A DNA stretch of 64,000 nucleotides from Ophthalmolycus amberensis (taxonomy: Eukaryota > Chordata > Actinopteri > Perciformes > Zoarcidae): positions 1 through 64,000 of the forward strand of contig JAFEUB010000840.1 of NCBI GenBank assembly GCA_024529925.1, in the 5' to 3' direction. Made by a program: the position numbers and the translations under genes. Positions within the stretch are counted from its first letter, which is position 1, and the number at the start of each line of letters is the position of its first letter. Below the pieces are notes generated by a model that saw nothing but the letters and a program-made list of their open reading frames with translations, was not told the DNA's origin and did no database searches. This document shows positions 51,790 to 64,000 of this stretch, one piece after another.

Positions 51790-52070
51790 TGCATAGAGAC
51801 TGCTGGTTGAAACCCATTGCAATTGAATATTGCCATTGGCTGATCTGGAGACAGGCGACGTATATGGAGGCAGCTTTGTCTGACGTCAGACAAAGCTGTA
51901 AACACAACTCTGACCTGATGAGTATTGTATTAACTGGTTTTTACTCTATTGGGAAATAGCTGGCTCTCTAGCAGCTAAATGCTCCACTATGTGCACCAGC
52001 TGTTCGATACTGGGCTGCGGTTGATAATTCAACAAATGGTCCATATTTGCTGATTGTTTGTAGATTGAGT
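51790..52070 (+). repeat. dispersed repeat, copy A (shared with 56770-57130)
   Basis: The core CAGCTAAATGCTCCACTATG followed by TGCACCAGCTGTTCG (51971-52005) matches the core of a second copy at 56906-56940, in the same orientation. The family occurs widely in fish in my memory; its outer boundaries are estimates. Confidence 0.5.
51871..51898. repeat. 28-bp perfect palindrome centred on a CRE (TGACGTCA)
   Basis: The left arm CAGCTTTGTCTGAC is followed without spacer by its exact reverse complement. The centre forms TGACGTCA (51881-51888), the consensus cAMP-response element. It lies in a copy of a dispersed repeat about 1.3 kb upstream of the candidate start site. Confidence 0.95.
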
Positions 52071-52191
52071 GAACATTATCTTAATTTAGTAATTCTCTCT
52101 GGAAATTGAAACTCAACACAGCTAATTGTTCATGATGCACTTCTGCTTGCGTCATTGCACTGTGACCATGGCAACTCTGCCATTGGATTGA

Positions 52192-52710
52192 GAGTTCAAG
52201 TATCTTGGGGTTTTTGGTCACTATGGGAGGGTAAGTTGGAGCATGAGATCCACAGGCGGATCAGTGTGACGTCCGCAGCGATGCGGGTGAAGGGGGGAGC
52301 TGAGTCTGAAGGTGACACTCTCAATTTACCAGTCATCGATCCACGTTCAAACACTGCAACTCTCATCCACAGTCATCATGAGTGACATGATGGAACCGAG
52401 GATATTGTCCATTCGAGTCAGTCGCACAGGGACTGAATCGTAGGGACAAAGTGAAGAGCTGAGAGCCAATGTGGCTTTGTGCCGAACAGAGCCAGTGGCG
52501 GCGATTTAGCCATCTGATGAGGTTGACCCCGGGACACCTGACTGGATGTCCTCTGGGCGTGTCCAACAGGGAGGTGATCTGGGGCAGACCCCAGAGCACA
52601 CCAGAGGGATGATATATCCCATTTAGCCTGGGAATGCCTCAGGATGTCCCTGGAAGTAGACTATGTGGCTGCGGGGAGGAGGATGTCTGGGTTACTTAGC
52701 CTGCTTCTCA
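52192..52710 (+). mobile_element. 5'-truncated, decayed LINE fragment (end of reverse transcriptase ORF)
   Basis: The sequence matches the 3' end of a common fish non-LTR retrotransposon ORF. An early piece reads GKLEHEIHRRISVTSAAM, the diverged equivalent of the 'EREIDRRIGAASAVM' region after the reverse transcriptase core. Later nucleotides (GACACCTGACTGGATGTCC, CCAACAGGGAGGTGATC and AGCCTGGGAATGCCTCAGGA, then GATGTCTGGGTTACTTAGCC) encode the Arg/Trp-rich C-terminal tail. Internal deletions and stops break the frame. It is dead and 5'-truncated. I would place it near the L2/Rex-type fish LINEs, but the clade is not certain. Confidence 0.75.
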
Positions 52711-54370
52711 CACATTCCAAACTACAAAATGCAGCAAAGCAATATAGTCTTCTTTTATTATCATAGCCATTCGTTTGATTTGATCGAAGCAAATGCAATT
52801 ACATGCACAATCTCAAATAATAAATGTCACAATATTTGTACTACATAAACACTATTCCTTTTCTATGAAAATTAGTGATACTAAGTGTTAATTGAGTGTG
52901 CAAAAATACTGTGAAGTTGTGGAATGAACCAAGGAAATGTATTAAACTGAATTGGCCATTAAAACATCAAGAGCACAAAACAATTATTTATTTGTGAAAA
53001 CGTTATTATGTACCAATTCATCTGTAAAAGCAAAATAAGCAATATACTCATCTGATTTAGCTTGCACACACATACAATTATGCATTTCATTTGCTCTGTT
53101 TCTCACAATTATTTTTCTTATTTGAAAAACCTAAAATGACTATCACCAGTATAATTACTGTAACCGCAAACTGCCCCTAGATGGAACGGTTCATTGTTTT
53201 TTATTGTTTGCTTTAGTTTCCAAGCTATGTTCAGAAAAATGTATTATTTTGAATGTCCAAGCAGCTCTTAACATGTTTATTTTCCTCCCCTTATTTAGCT
53301 TTATACTTAACTGTCTCCATTGTCAAATTATGAGAATAACACCAGCTAAAGTTACATTATTTTAATTGCTATTATTTCGTCGGCCCTGTTCTCTTCTTGT
53401 AACTTCTACATCTATTTCACTTATGACATATCAATGAAGGAGATTATATCGGAAACCAATTATCCATCAATTCAAATAAAATACAAATATAATAATATGG
53501 AAATTCATTTTTTTTAAAAGCTATTCCTTTAGGTGCTCAACACAAATAAAAAAAAATTGAAAATATATAGTTGATTGATTAACTGTTGTTTTTCAGATTA
53601 TAGTTGAACAAAGGAAACATATTTTCAGGTAAAAAGACGATTTACAAGTCAAACATGTCTTCTCTCCGACTAGATTCACGAGATTCACAAAGCTGGAAAG
53701 CTGCTAATTAAAAAAAAGACATCAATGTGTCCAACATGCACCGACTTCGATAAATAACTGACAGTAATGACACTAAAGCTAGAAATGTCTTGTTTATAGA
53801 GCAGAATCTAATTTAAAAGCCAAAGCCTATACCACAACTTCTTGGTCTGGGTCAGTACGGAGGAAAACCATTTCTCAATAGTCCTTGTGCAGAGGGCAAA
53901 TCTCTGGTGTCACGTTAGAATGAGAGGGGAGATAACGTCCCTGGGGCTCTGACAACTTATCATAAGTTAGTGAGGAGATTAAAGAGCCAACAGCTGCAGG
54001 AGAATCATCTGCTTACTGAATATTATTAATAACAAAGCATTATCTGTCTCCACCGCTGGCCCTGGAGGTTTTTTCTGTTACAAACTGAGTGGGAGTGAAT
54101 GTTTTTTATTCATTGATTTTCTTTTCTTTTCTGGATTGCATCACAGCATCAAGCTTTTCATCATCACCTGACTCGAATGGGAGAATAGTGAAACTTTGCA
54201 CTGGCTTGCAGTCAGCTGCGGTGATATAAGCTCATCGTTGCCTAAACCAGTGGTGTGACTGCTGCTCCTGATGCTTTGGGTCGCTTGAGTTTGCACTTTG
54301 TATATCTCGATGTTGTCCAGAAAAGCTAATGTCAAGAATAACGATACAGTTTGACTGAACCTTCACCAAA

Positions 54371-54475
54371 GGGAGGTGTCCATGCTAACAATGAGGAATG
54401 GTATATACCGGAGGAGAGCAAAGTTCATCCAGTCCAATCGACAAGAGATGAGAGAGAACATTTCGAAGCCTGATA
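54371..54475 (+). repeat. dispersed repeat, copy 1 (pair with 57757-57863)
   Basis: GGAGGTGTCCATGCTAACAATGAGG continues to GACAAGAGATGAGAGAGAACA and TTTCGAAGCCTGAT. The copy at 57757-57863 has the same order, GGAGACGTCCATGTGAAGAATAAGG to ACAAGAGATGATGGAGAGAAC and TTTAGAAGCCTGAT, over about 105 bp. It is not a family I can name. On the minus strand both copies leave a short similar peptide, but no real frame. Confidence 0.7.
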
Positions 54476-55699
54476 ATCTTTCCACATTTCTAATGACATG
54501 TCCGTTACCGCAAGGTAACTGTCCGGATAATATGAGACAGTAGAAGGTATAATGTAGTAAAATGTTAGTATTCGGTAGTATCAAAGTGTTAACAAATGTT
54601 AACTATAGTCAGTTTCTTTGAACGTGAACTCAAAGATAATGCTAAATGAATTAAATGTCAAAAAAAAGAACATTGGACTAGTGAGCTAAACCTCAGCGTC
54701 CAGTTGAGAGATTCATAAAGAGATGACGCATTTCCACTCTTCAGTTGTTGGAGAACAGCTCACTCTGCTGGATTCACCTCAATATTGCATCTCTGGGCAG
54801 TGGAAGCATCACTGATGCTGTTTGAGATTATTGACTTGTATGCGTTTGTTTTTGTTAACCAGGACAAATTTCAAGCCGGCATTAACTTTTAACTTTAACT
54901 TTTTCAGTGTCATTGTAATGCTTCCTGAGGTTGAGAGTGCAATTCTGAGAATGCCGTATAGAGGGAATGATACTGAGTTCTTTCTTCTTCTTTTTTTTAC
55001 CACCAGGGTTCAAGCTGCCATGATGACATCTGTCTGTCCAGCAAACAAACTCAGACATGTACATCTTAAGCTACAGCAAAGCTACAGCTATAAAGCAAAC
55101 CAGTGGCTGGTAACGAGAGACGGACATCAACAGTAAGGCAAAGAATTGCAGATATCTTGTCAGATAACATGCTTTTACAATGTCTGCAGATGATAAACCA
55201 GAAATCATAAGAAGCTGGCCAAGATACAGTATGTTTTACAAAACTACGACTAAACGTTGTGAGAATCAAATCAATCAGAAATCAGCAAGCTAAGTCCAGT
55301 TAAAAGTTTTATAAAACCGCACAGCAAAAAATACAAAATACAGATTTAAAGAGTCTTTTAAATTGTAGACTTAACAGCTGTACTGCCTCGAGAAAGATGC
55401 CACGATGAAGCCGTCATCCTGGTGCAACCACAGCGACAGAGAGAGGATAATATGAATTGAGTCAGAGGGGCCAGTGAACAACTTCAGAGCTTCATGTTGT
55501 ATATGAATATAGAATTAAGTGGCGACAGAGGGAAGGTTGAAGCTATTGTTTTTGCCTCACTTCCTTCCTGTCCTGTGTACTGTTCTGACTGCAATCACAG
55601 CGTTAGAGCTGAGACTGAATGTCTGATGTTATTGACAATCCATTATTCAGAATCTCTCATCATCCGTCTCTCTGTGCTTTTCTTAAATATTGATTTTCT

Positions 55700-56480
55700 A
55701 TAACTAAAAACTAATGACTGATGTATCCAGTTGCTCTGGGCTGATTTTAAGTTGACACTGTCATAGTGTATCTCTACCTATGACTGTTGTCTGTGAATAT
55801 GATGTGGAAAATGCAAAGATCATTTGTTGGCTCGTAAGATTTGTTATCAAATTTTGATCACCATGTGCTAAAATATTAAAGAACAGAGTATTGATAAGCT
55901 CTGACGCTATCGGTTCTTTCATCAAATGTTTTAATGTTTTAGGGTAATTTACTATCAGGCTGCAGCGCACACCTTCCCTGCTCTCTGTGTCGGGGCTGAG
56001 CTCCTCCAACTGCACACAAGTGAAGAAAAACCAGCATGAACATGAAAACTCAATATTTCAAACTGCTCTGTTGGCAATCTCTCATCCACCGCCGCCATGT
56101 TTTACTCAAGCACAGCACGCTAGCTAGCTCGGCTAAGAGCAACTTGTTACAAACAAGCTAAAACTAAAGCTGTCTGTACGAGTGGTATAAGGGCCATTTT
56201 CGACATCGGCATTTATGCTTATCGATCTCTGATAACATTACATTGTAAACAACCAATCCCTGTTTAAATTTACAGAAACAACATTAGTTATATTTAAAAT
56301 ATGAATTAATTCTAATCCTGTTCTGAATGTATTCCTTTCTAAATTAATATATAAAAGCAATTATTTAGAATTAAAAAAAATCCAGATAAAAGTACTGATA
56401 AAGAACCGAACCAATAAGGAGTATTGATAAGAGTAGTACTATCAATAAAAGATGGGGAACTAACAGTACTTTACTACCTG
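55700..56480. repeat. possible decayed DNA-transposon-derived repeat
   Basis: The motifs GAGTATTGATAAGCTCTGAC and TATCGGTTCTTTCAT near 55885-55925, and GATAAAGAACCGAACCAATAAG and GAGTATTGATAAGAGTAGTA near 56395-56440, look like the two complementary ends of a dispersed fish element rich in 'tatcgat' words. Boundaries and superfamily are uncertain. Confidence 0.3.
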
Positions 56481-56769
56481 CTCCTAACGCGTACGATGGG
56501 GTGAATGCAGAGGTCTAATTTCATGTATGCATTCTTCGTATGTGACATTAAAGTTCAAAAGAGTTTTTCAGGCCAAGGAGAATATCATTAGCACACGACA
56601 TTCGTTTGTGGGTAATGTTATATAAAGCCCTGATCACGACAAGCACATCCACTGTGAAGTATTTCCACACTGTGTTAAACCCCGTCACAGATGCTGTTAG
56701 CCGAGTAGAGAGTAACATTAGCTGCTCTGTCCTGCTCACCAGCAACAGTTTCATTTGAACTAGTAGGCT

Positions 56770-57130
56770 TCATTGTAATATGCGGTCAGGTTTTTGGCCA
56801 CTTGGAGGCAGTAAAAACAAACTGTGAACATAAGATTAACATATCAACTTTCAGCTTTAGTTCTTATTTTGGTCTTCAGCTGCCTAGAGATATATCTGGC
56901 CCTTTGGCAGCGAAACGCTCCACTATGTTCACCAGCTAGTCCCTAACTTTACCTGTCTGACCAGTGAACGGTGGATTTTCTTTAGCTTTTTCCATAAAAA
57001 CAGTTGCCTATGCAGCCGATGCAACGACACAGTAAAGTGAGCTGCAGCTTCGGGTGCTATTCGGTTCATCACTACCAGCGATCACATATTGTCACATTTT
57101 CATTTGAAACATCGTTATTCTAAAAATAAC
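56770..57130 (+). repeat. dispersed repeat, copy B (shared with 51790-52070)
   Basis: The core CAGCGAAACGCTCCACTATG followed by TTCACCAGCTAGTCC (56908-56942) matches copy A. The right end, ATAACGATGATAGCCGCTTT, resembles ends of this fish family. Outer limits are estimated. Confidence 0.5.
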
Positions 57131-57756
57131 GATGATAGCCGCTTTAACTTGTCACGAGACTGTGACATGAGAGGGTGGAGCCAAGTACAACCAAACACCG
57201 AATCACTCATTTTTAGGTGACCAAAAAGGTTACAATTAACTTTCATGAACTGAAAACACACTTTGAAGGGGTCACTGTTGTAAGACAAAATCACAACTCA
57301 ATGCCTGACAACTGCCAGGCATTGAAGAAGACTTAAAACTAGCGACTGAGACCATGACTCATGTTAGTGAAGTAGAAAAGTAGGGTCATTTTGTTCTCAT
57401 AGAACTCCATACAATCAGACTTATTTTTGCAATCAGAGGAGTCACCCCCTTTTGACAATTAGAAATAATGCAAGTTTAAGACATTTCTGCATTGATAGGT
57501 AGGTTACCGCCTGCTGACCGTGCACTAAAACTGTGACATTTCTTAAACAATTCTTCCAATGAGTCTGACACCACTCTCAACTATTTTGTGCCATTATGAC
57601 ATTCTCATCCAAAGCAATACAATATGTCAACATGTTGTCATCTACATACATGTGCTAATTAAGATTTTCTGCAGAGGTGTCTTTTTAACCCATTTTCTTT
57701 AACCAGTAGACTCATTTGTGGTGGTTTGCACTGAAGGAATCCACCACTGGTACCAA

Positions 57757-57863
57757 AAGGGGAGACGTCCATGTGAAGAATAAGGATTGATATGCGAGGA
57801 AAGCAAATAATGATCCAGTGCAATCTACAAGAGATGATGGAGAGAACATTTAGAAGCCTGATT
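57757..57863 (+). repeat. dispersed repeat, copy 2 (pair with 54371-54475)
   Basis: This is the second copy of the repeat described at 54371-54475, in the same orientation and about 3.4 kb away, with roughly four of five bases shared over the alignable part by eye. Confidence 0.7.
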
Positions 57864-58784
57864 GCAGTCATGGGACTGGAATGATGATTTGTTCCCGATA
57901 TTTAACACTCATTTAATCTCTCTCCCTCCTCACCTTCCCTTTCTCTCCTTCACACTCAGCCCCCCCTCCCTCCTAACACTTTACACTCTCCCTATCCATA
58001 GCTGTGTCTTTAATATGATGAGGGAAATCATGTTAAAGGATTTAAAACCTCTGCAGTAAAACGCTGTAGCTTTGCCAAGCTCACTCTCTGTCATTCAGCT
58101 TCTCCTTCTCTGTCTTCTCTCTCCTCTCTCTGTTACTGTTCACTCTCACAGACCTCAGACTAATAACAGACAACAAAAAAGAGAAAAGAAAAAGGAGCAC
58201 GAGTGAATGTTTGACCATTTGTGTCAGTACATTTCCGTACTTGATGAACAGCGCAGGCCACATAAAAGGTTCAATAGTCAAGAGAGCTCTGGTGGCTGGA
58301 TCATTTGTAGGATCTCAGAGAGCATTACATATTGGAGAGAAAGGACTCTGTCTCAATCTTCAGATGAAACTGTCTAGTTTCGAGGAGCTCGTCTTGAAGC
58401 TGCCGTTTGAATCAGAGGAGTGAAACACAGAGGGAACTGCATGTACTGCCGTGTCCCAGTTTTCTTCATTGTATTATTGCCAAAGACCTTCTAAATCAGT
58501 CTAAATCCATTCTGACTGGATTAAATACGGACACTGAAATTATGTTACAATACGATGATCTGGGAAGAGCAATGTGTTATATTTAATAGCTGCATTAGAA
58601 AAACACAGAAGGGACACAGGGCATGTGGGTCATCCATTGATTTAGTAAAGTAGATGACCACATTTGATTTTAATATTTTGCTTTCCTCCCCTCAGTTAAT
58701 TCTGGATTTCCACATTGAAGTGAATAAGTGATGTTATGTTTCGCTCACCGTTTGTCCTTTATCTGTCTTTAGGTAAGCAAGTAC

Positions 58785-59083
58785 GGTTATTTTCATTGTC
58801 GATAAATTATTTTGTCTGTGAAATGTCATAAAACTATAAAAAAAAGAAAGAAAAAGAAAAGCCCATCACAAGTTCACATCTTAAAGAACCCAAATAGATT
58901 CAATTAACAATAATATGGAACAGAGAAAAGAAGCAAATCCTCAAAAGTAAGAAGATGTTTTCGGTAAAATGTTTGGCTTTTTTGCTTCAAAAGCGACCCG
59001 AACAGTAAATTGATTAAGAAAAAATAATTACCAATTAAATTTTCTGTCAATCAACTAATTGTTTAATCGACTAATCGTGTCCG
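58785..59083 (+). repeat. dispersed fish repeat ('tcgataaatta...taatcgactaatcg' family)
   Basis: It opens with TTTTCATTGTCGATAAATTA and GTGAAATGTCATAAAACTAT. The middle has the hallmark AAGTTCACATCTTAAAGAACC, and it closes with CAATCAACTAATTGTTTAATCG and ACTAATCG. This is the order of a ubiquitous teleost repeat whose copies end in 'cgattaatcg' words. It is diverged and contains an A-rich insertion at 58840-58860. Confidence 0.65.
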
Positions 59084-60325
59084 CTCTCCATCTCATTACT
59101 CGCTTTGGTCAACAGCTTTGAGATGTTACATTCTTGCTTGCATTTAAAAAGTGAATATACCACAAATAATCTCTTATTATATCAGCAGATAACTTGTGTC
59201 ACCTTCAGCACGCCAATCAGAGGTCAGCATTTTCTGATGCAGAATAATATTGTGAGGTTCATCATAATACAGAGGAACAGAGCTTGTTATGCATAGCGAA
59301 TAACTATCTTCTTTCTTATCGTCCTTCTTCACATTAATCCCGTCTGAGGTGGAAATGTGCTGATTTTCTTTGGGAATGAAAGAATAAGGCAAGCAGGCGT
59401 CTGAATCCAGAAATGCCCTTGCTGTGTTCTTCAAGGATGCAGCAGAGCCGCGAGTCAGTGGCGTTTGGTGTACAGCAGGAGGTGCTGGCTGACTGCGCAC
59501 CGCTTTCCCCGTCTTCCTCTAATCCTGTAGCGGCTCTGTCAGTGGGAGATAGTCACGGTCTGTGAGGAAGACTATCAGGGAGGAGAGAGGGAAACCAGGA
59601 TCGGAAGGGAAGATGGGAGGATACACGGGGACCGGCACGGCAAATGGTGCTTTAGTAAGGTGTTAGGATGGAAAGTGGTGGTATATGTGGGCAACAGTGT
59701 TGTGTGCACGTGCACGGATGCGTGCGAGTGTGTGTGTGTGTGTGTGTGCTGAAGCTGGATGGGTGATCCTTAAGGACATGGTTTGGTTTTGCGGAACCAC
59801 TTTTTCTTCTCAGTGGCTGCCTCTCTTCTTTCCGTCCTCTTTCTCCGTCTTCCCTGACTGGCTTCAGAGCGAACCGTGTTCTAGTGTTACATCCTCTCCC
59901 ATGCCCTATGTCCGTCTTCTCTCCCTCTTTCATCCCCCTCTCTCACCCTCTCTCTCACCCTCTCTCTCGCCCTCTCTCTCTGTTTCCTTCTTATACCTCT
60001 GTGAAATACCTCCTTATCCTATTCTCTCCCCGAGGCCTTTGTCTCTTGGAGTCGCAGGTGAAATTAGAGGATATAATTTCCTACAATCAGCAGAATCTGG
60101 TCCACAGCACCCCATCCCTCCCCTCTCGCCCTTCCGCCCACCCCTGCTTAATCCCCACCGTGGCCAGGGGCAGAGGAACACCAGCAGTCTCAGAGAGAAG
60201 CCTCCCTTCGCTCCGCCTTCCACATTCGGTCACTTTCATCTTCTGATCGCGGGGAAAGAACAAACCCGACGCGGAGGAAAAGAGGCACTAATGAGGACGA
60301 AAAGCAGATGAGCGGATCTTGATCC

Positions 60326-60360
<35 letters not shown>

Positions 60361-60947
60361 TGAAATGGAGAGAGAGTGTGTGGGGAAGGGCGGAGGAGGC
60401 TGGGGTCAAACACATGGAAAACAAGGAAGCGATGCGAAGGATGAAGAAGAGGAGGTGATGTGAAGAGAGGACAGGCAAACCTCTCATGCACGAACATATC
60501 ACCACCACACATGCACACACACACACACACACACGCACACACACACACGTGCGCACGCTGCACATCACACATTGAACCAATCTGCCACGGATAAGAAGAT
60601 TATGCCTCTGAGTTTCCTGGAATGTTCTCTGTACCCCCTCAACAAGCGCCCATCCCCCACCCTCACAAAACACTCTGTCGGTCTCTCCTCTCCCGGCTGT
60701 GGTGTGGATGCCCCGATCTTCCACAGCTCTAGTTATATAAGCACAGCCCCGTCCTCTCCCGTGTCCCCAAAGATGCCCACCGAGCACACCATCCCGGGCC
60801 ACGTCACGCTGTCAAACGCTGCTTCCACTGGTCTGAGGCTGGGCCAGGCCGCAGGAGAGCCTGTTTGCAGTCAATTAGCCTCATGTAGCATCTTTGCCAT
60901 TTGACACCGTCTAAGATGCTTCAACAGCCTCAAACAACCAGCTTTTG

Positions 60948-61687
60948 TTAAAGGGTAACTCTGGGACATTTCAGACCTTATTTCCCTAGAGTTTGTGTCT
61001 AAGTGACTAATGGAGACAATTCTTTTAAATTGCTCCAGTGTTGAAGGAGAAGGGTGCAGACCACTAAACGGGCTGCAATGTAATCACACGGGGCAACACT
61101 GAAAGGGCTTGTTTTGGCCACTGACAGGCTCAGATTATAAGAGTCTACAATTATGGAAAGGACCCTACAGAGAGAAAAAAGAGTCACGCTTTCTGTTTGT
61201 CATTGTGTTGTGTGAGGGAGGAGTGAGACGGGACGTCAGTGTTTTCAGAGTTTGATGTGTTATAGAAAGTGTAGCTTAGTGTTATCTGAAAAGGTTTTTA
61301 ATATCACGGCTGAATATTGATGATTTCGACAATGTGGATGCGATGCCAGATTTCTCAAAGCGAGACACTCACTGACAAACAAACTGGATCAAGCGCAAAA
61401 TGTAAGAAAGACGTTTTATTTCTCTGTAGGGTCCTTTCCTTCATGTTGTCAGACACTTAGAACATGAGCCTAGTCAGTGGCCAAAACAAGCACTGCTAGT
61501 TGACGTAAATTGGCAGTGAGGAATGGCCCCGAGCGATTACATTACAGCATGTTTAGCGGCTGTCGTCCGCAGCGCTCTCCTTCATTACAGGGCTAATTTC
61601 AAACAATGGTTGTCCCCACCAGTTGCTTGGACACAAAAACATGCAAAAATAGGTTGAATATTGCAACATCAGCACACGTTTTACCTT
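60948..61687. mobile_element. long-inverted-repeat (foldback) MITE, about 740 bp
   Basis: The two arms are complementary over most of their length. CTTGTTTTGGCCACTGAC at 61108-61125 pairs perfectly with 61473-61490, and GGAAAGGACCCTACAGAGA at 61155-61173 pairs perfectly with 61421-61439. Outward, GTTTGTGTCTAAGTGACTAATGG and GGAGACAATT on the left pair imperfectly with the reverse complement of 61600-61640. A unique loop of about 245 bp lies between the arms. No open frame of note is present. The family is common in fish; superfamily not assigned. Outer ends are estimated to within about 10 bp. Confidence 0.75.
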
Positions 61688-64000
61688 CTGTCCTTTTTCT
61701 TTCATTTCACGGAAAACAAAGACTTTTTGCTCTCCTCTTGACCTCGTGACAATGAACAGTCATTATTTGGAGAACACTTTGCTCCGGGGGAGGAAGGTGT
61801 TTGTCACCTCGGAACTTAGTGTTTCCTCTTCCCCGCCTAATGAAATCTATCCATCTTTCACATTCGTCCTTGTTTCTACCCACCCCTCCGCCATCACTCA
61901 TGATGGTATTTCTTTTGCTCTACCTCGTCTGTTTGTTGCCCGTAGCCATTAATCTCAATTAACACAGTGAGAGTATTAATAGTTTCTGGGGAGAAAATGA
62001 AAAGAGGGAGCTGCTGGGGTGTTAGGGGCCGATTACAGTGGTCAATGAAGAGTTGATTTACATTTTGTTTCCTTACTTTGTACACGTGTGATTGTCCTTT
62101 TTTTTATTCCTGCCTTGTTCTCAGTATTACTGTGTATATTGGTAGAAATGTTTGGTTACTGGTGTTACACAAGCTGTTAGCATGAAGACAAATGTTTTGC
62201 GCCATGTATTCATTCATTCCATTTGTGTCTTATTGAAGGCCTGCATGCATCTGTAATCACACACTGTAGCTCCGGCATCCTCCGCCGCCCACAAATATCT
62301 CTTGCTTAGAAGTTGATTCAGCCATTGGATTAAGAGTCAAGGGTGTAGTAAGTAATCAGTTTTTTCTTCTCTATCAACTTTCCCTCTCTTGCTCTTCTTC
62401 TCAGTCTTCCACTCTCCTCTCTGCTTGCGTCATCTCTCTCACGCTGCTCCTCCACCAATCCTTCCTACTTTCTGCTCCCCTTTCTGTATCATTCCCCATT
62501 TGATCAGCTCTAGCAGGAGATCCAGTCTACGATGCAACATTTTCTCTCCATTGCATTGTTTTTAAAAAAGTGCACAAACACAAATAGACAATTTTAGATC
62601 CCCTTAGTGAAAATTGCTGCAATTTCTGATCATACAAAGGGTTAAACTATGTTGGAAAATGTTGTGTGGTCCGGTAATAGTTCCAAATGTTTGGAATCAA
62701 ATGAAGATGAACTCAGTGGTGAACTAAATTGGTGTCAACTTTGACTTGAATGTCAACACAGAGAGGGAAGACAATGAGACACACGGTCACAATGGATGAC
62801 GCAGACGGAGAGAAAAGGAAAAAGACAGAAAGCTTCGGGGAGAAGGAAACAGACTCCTGGTGGGGTGTGACAAATTATTTGTTCAGCCATGACGCACTAG
62901 ATGGGCTGCAGTACACAAACGAGGGCAGTAATTAGACTGCGGAAGCCCTCTCCCACCATAAAATTCCCACATGATCCAATAAAAGCATTGTAGTATTAAA
63001 TGTTAATAATAAAAAGAAATGAGGCCATAGCTGATAGCAACTAATGGCACTATTTGTTTATACTCATTTGTAAGACACAAACAAGGTTTAAGTTTTTAAT
63101 TCACTGTCAATTCAAATGGAGCCTGGACGTTCCACTCTTGTCTTGAGGTCCATAAAGTCTTCTGTACAGTCTTGAGCGTAATGCATTTTATGGCTCCTCT
63201 TTCCAGCAATTTGTGACTTGAGATTCATCTTAATTTATACTGCTTATTGCTAAAAGCTTATGAGGTCTACTTTAGAGGCAGATTCAGTGGGCTATTAAAC
63301 CCCCATCTTACCAGGATGTAAATGTTTAGTGCTCAATTTTAAAGCAAGAGCTACAATATGTGCTGTTCCTCAAATAAAATCTTTCATTCCACAGACAGCC
63401 CCGTCAAATAAAGACTGTCCACCCGAGAACAAAGAAACGGTATCAGTTGTTTGAACCAATGCCCGGAAATGACACATGTTTACGTTGAAGTGTTATTATG
63501 TCTTTTAAGAGTGAGATGAGAGGAGATGGATGGGTGGACGAAACATCGGACACACAGGAGACCACGGTTCATTTCCTAATTTAGACAGATTTTTTTAAAG
63601 CATGAACTCAATCTTTTCCTAACCTTAACCACGTGTTTATTAATGTAACTATGACAACAAATGTCCTGTAACCCTAAAAGTCCTCAATACGATACTCAGA
63701 GCAGAGGGATTGCCTCCACGCGGCTCTCAACATGGCGACACCTACCAGTGCAAAAAGCACGAACAATGCAAACAACGGCTCCACTATATATTTACATTGT
63801 TCACGCGTCAGTTATTTGCTGCCATATTCATGCTCTGAATATTGTATTAAGAACCTTTAACTAAAGAGTAATTTTATCCAATGACGCAATCTTAACAATA
63901 CCCAAATACTTATCTTAACCCAAACCATGACGTTTCTCTAAACAAAGATAATATGGTCACTGGTCCTCCAAATCCAGTTGGGCTCATCAACAAAGCTCGG

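Noticed and set aside
60733..60742. TATATAAG on the plus strand in a GC-rich patch
   Set aside because: No downstream exon or donor could be supported, so I do not call a promoter there.
59685..60802. Long open frames on both strands (208 codons plus, 188 codons minus)
   Set aside because: Both are dominated by TG/CA and CT-rich low-complexity tracts translated into Cys-Val, His-Thr and Ser-Leu-Pro strings, overlap each other and show no domain.

Overview
This window is vertebrate genomic DNA, almost certainly from a ray-finned (teleost) fish. It holds the 5' part of one very large, intron-rich gene on the minus strand, and the introns carry repeat families typical of teleosts. The gene is a neuroligin, and its residues best match neuroligin-2 (nlgn2). 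Teleosts usually have two copies, nlgn2a and nlgn2b; I cannot say which this is. No prokaryotic, plasmid or phage features are present, and I recognise no second protein-coding gene.

Layout, in the direction of the gene (high to low coordinates). 51.1-64 kb is presumed upstream DNA: low-complexity sequence, a long foldback element (60.9-61.7 kb), several dispersed fish repeats, a LINE fragment (52.2-52.7 kb) and a 28-bp perfect palindrome (51.87 kb). A 147-bp pure CT/AG tract (51144-51290) borders a CpG-rich segment (about 50.0-51.1 kb). That segment contains a TATA-like box and a consensus splice donor at 50447/50446, which I propose as the promoter and non-coding leader exon. A leader intron of about 23.3 kb would follow. 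Next is a well-supported acceptor at 27153, a 214-nt 5' UTR with two upstream ORFs, and the first coding exon (26423-26939: start, signal peptide, first part of the cholinesterase-like domain). After a 13.3-kb intron comes coding exon 2 (12925-13074), then a 12.3-kb intron and coding exon 3 (485-669). The rest of the ectodomain, the membrane span and the cytoplasmic tail lie beyond base 1.

The exons join in phase. The encoded part resembles an esterase but lacks the catalytic serine (FGSGAGA in place of the G-E-S-A-G elbow), as expected of a postsynaptic adhesion protein. Exon 3 is 185 nt, where 186 nt is needed to keep the family's frame. One C is missing near its 3' end, so the locus as read carries a frameshift: an assembly error, a real allele or a decaying copy.

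The most informative mobile DNA is a nested cluster at 22.0-23.5 kb. A 1125-bp PIF/Harbinger-type element has 39-bp terminal inverted repeats, a TAA target duplication, a relic MADF-like exon and a 58-bp tandem triplication. It sits inside an older fish repeat whose second copy lies intact at 20.2 kb, and a tRNA-derived SINE is joined directly to it. At 7454-8969 is a candidate solo LTR with TGTTGGG/CCCAACA ends and a 4-bp CAAA target duplication.
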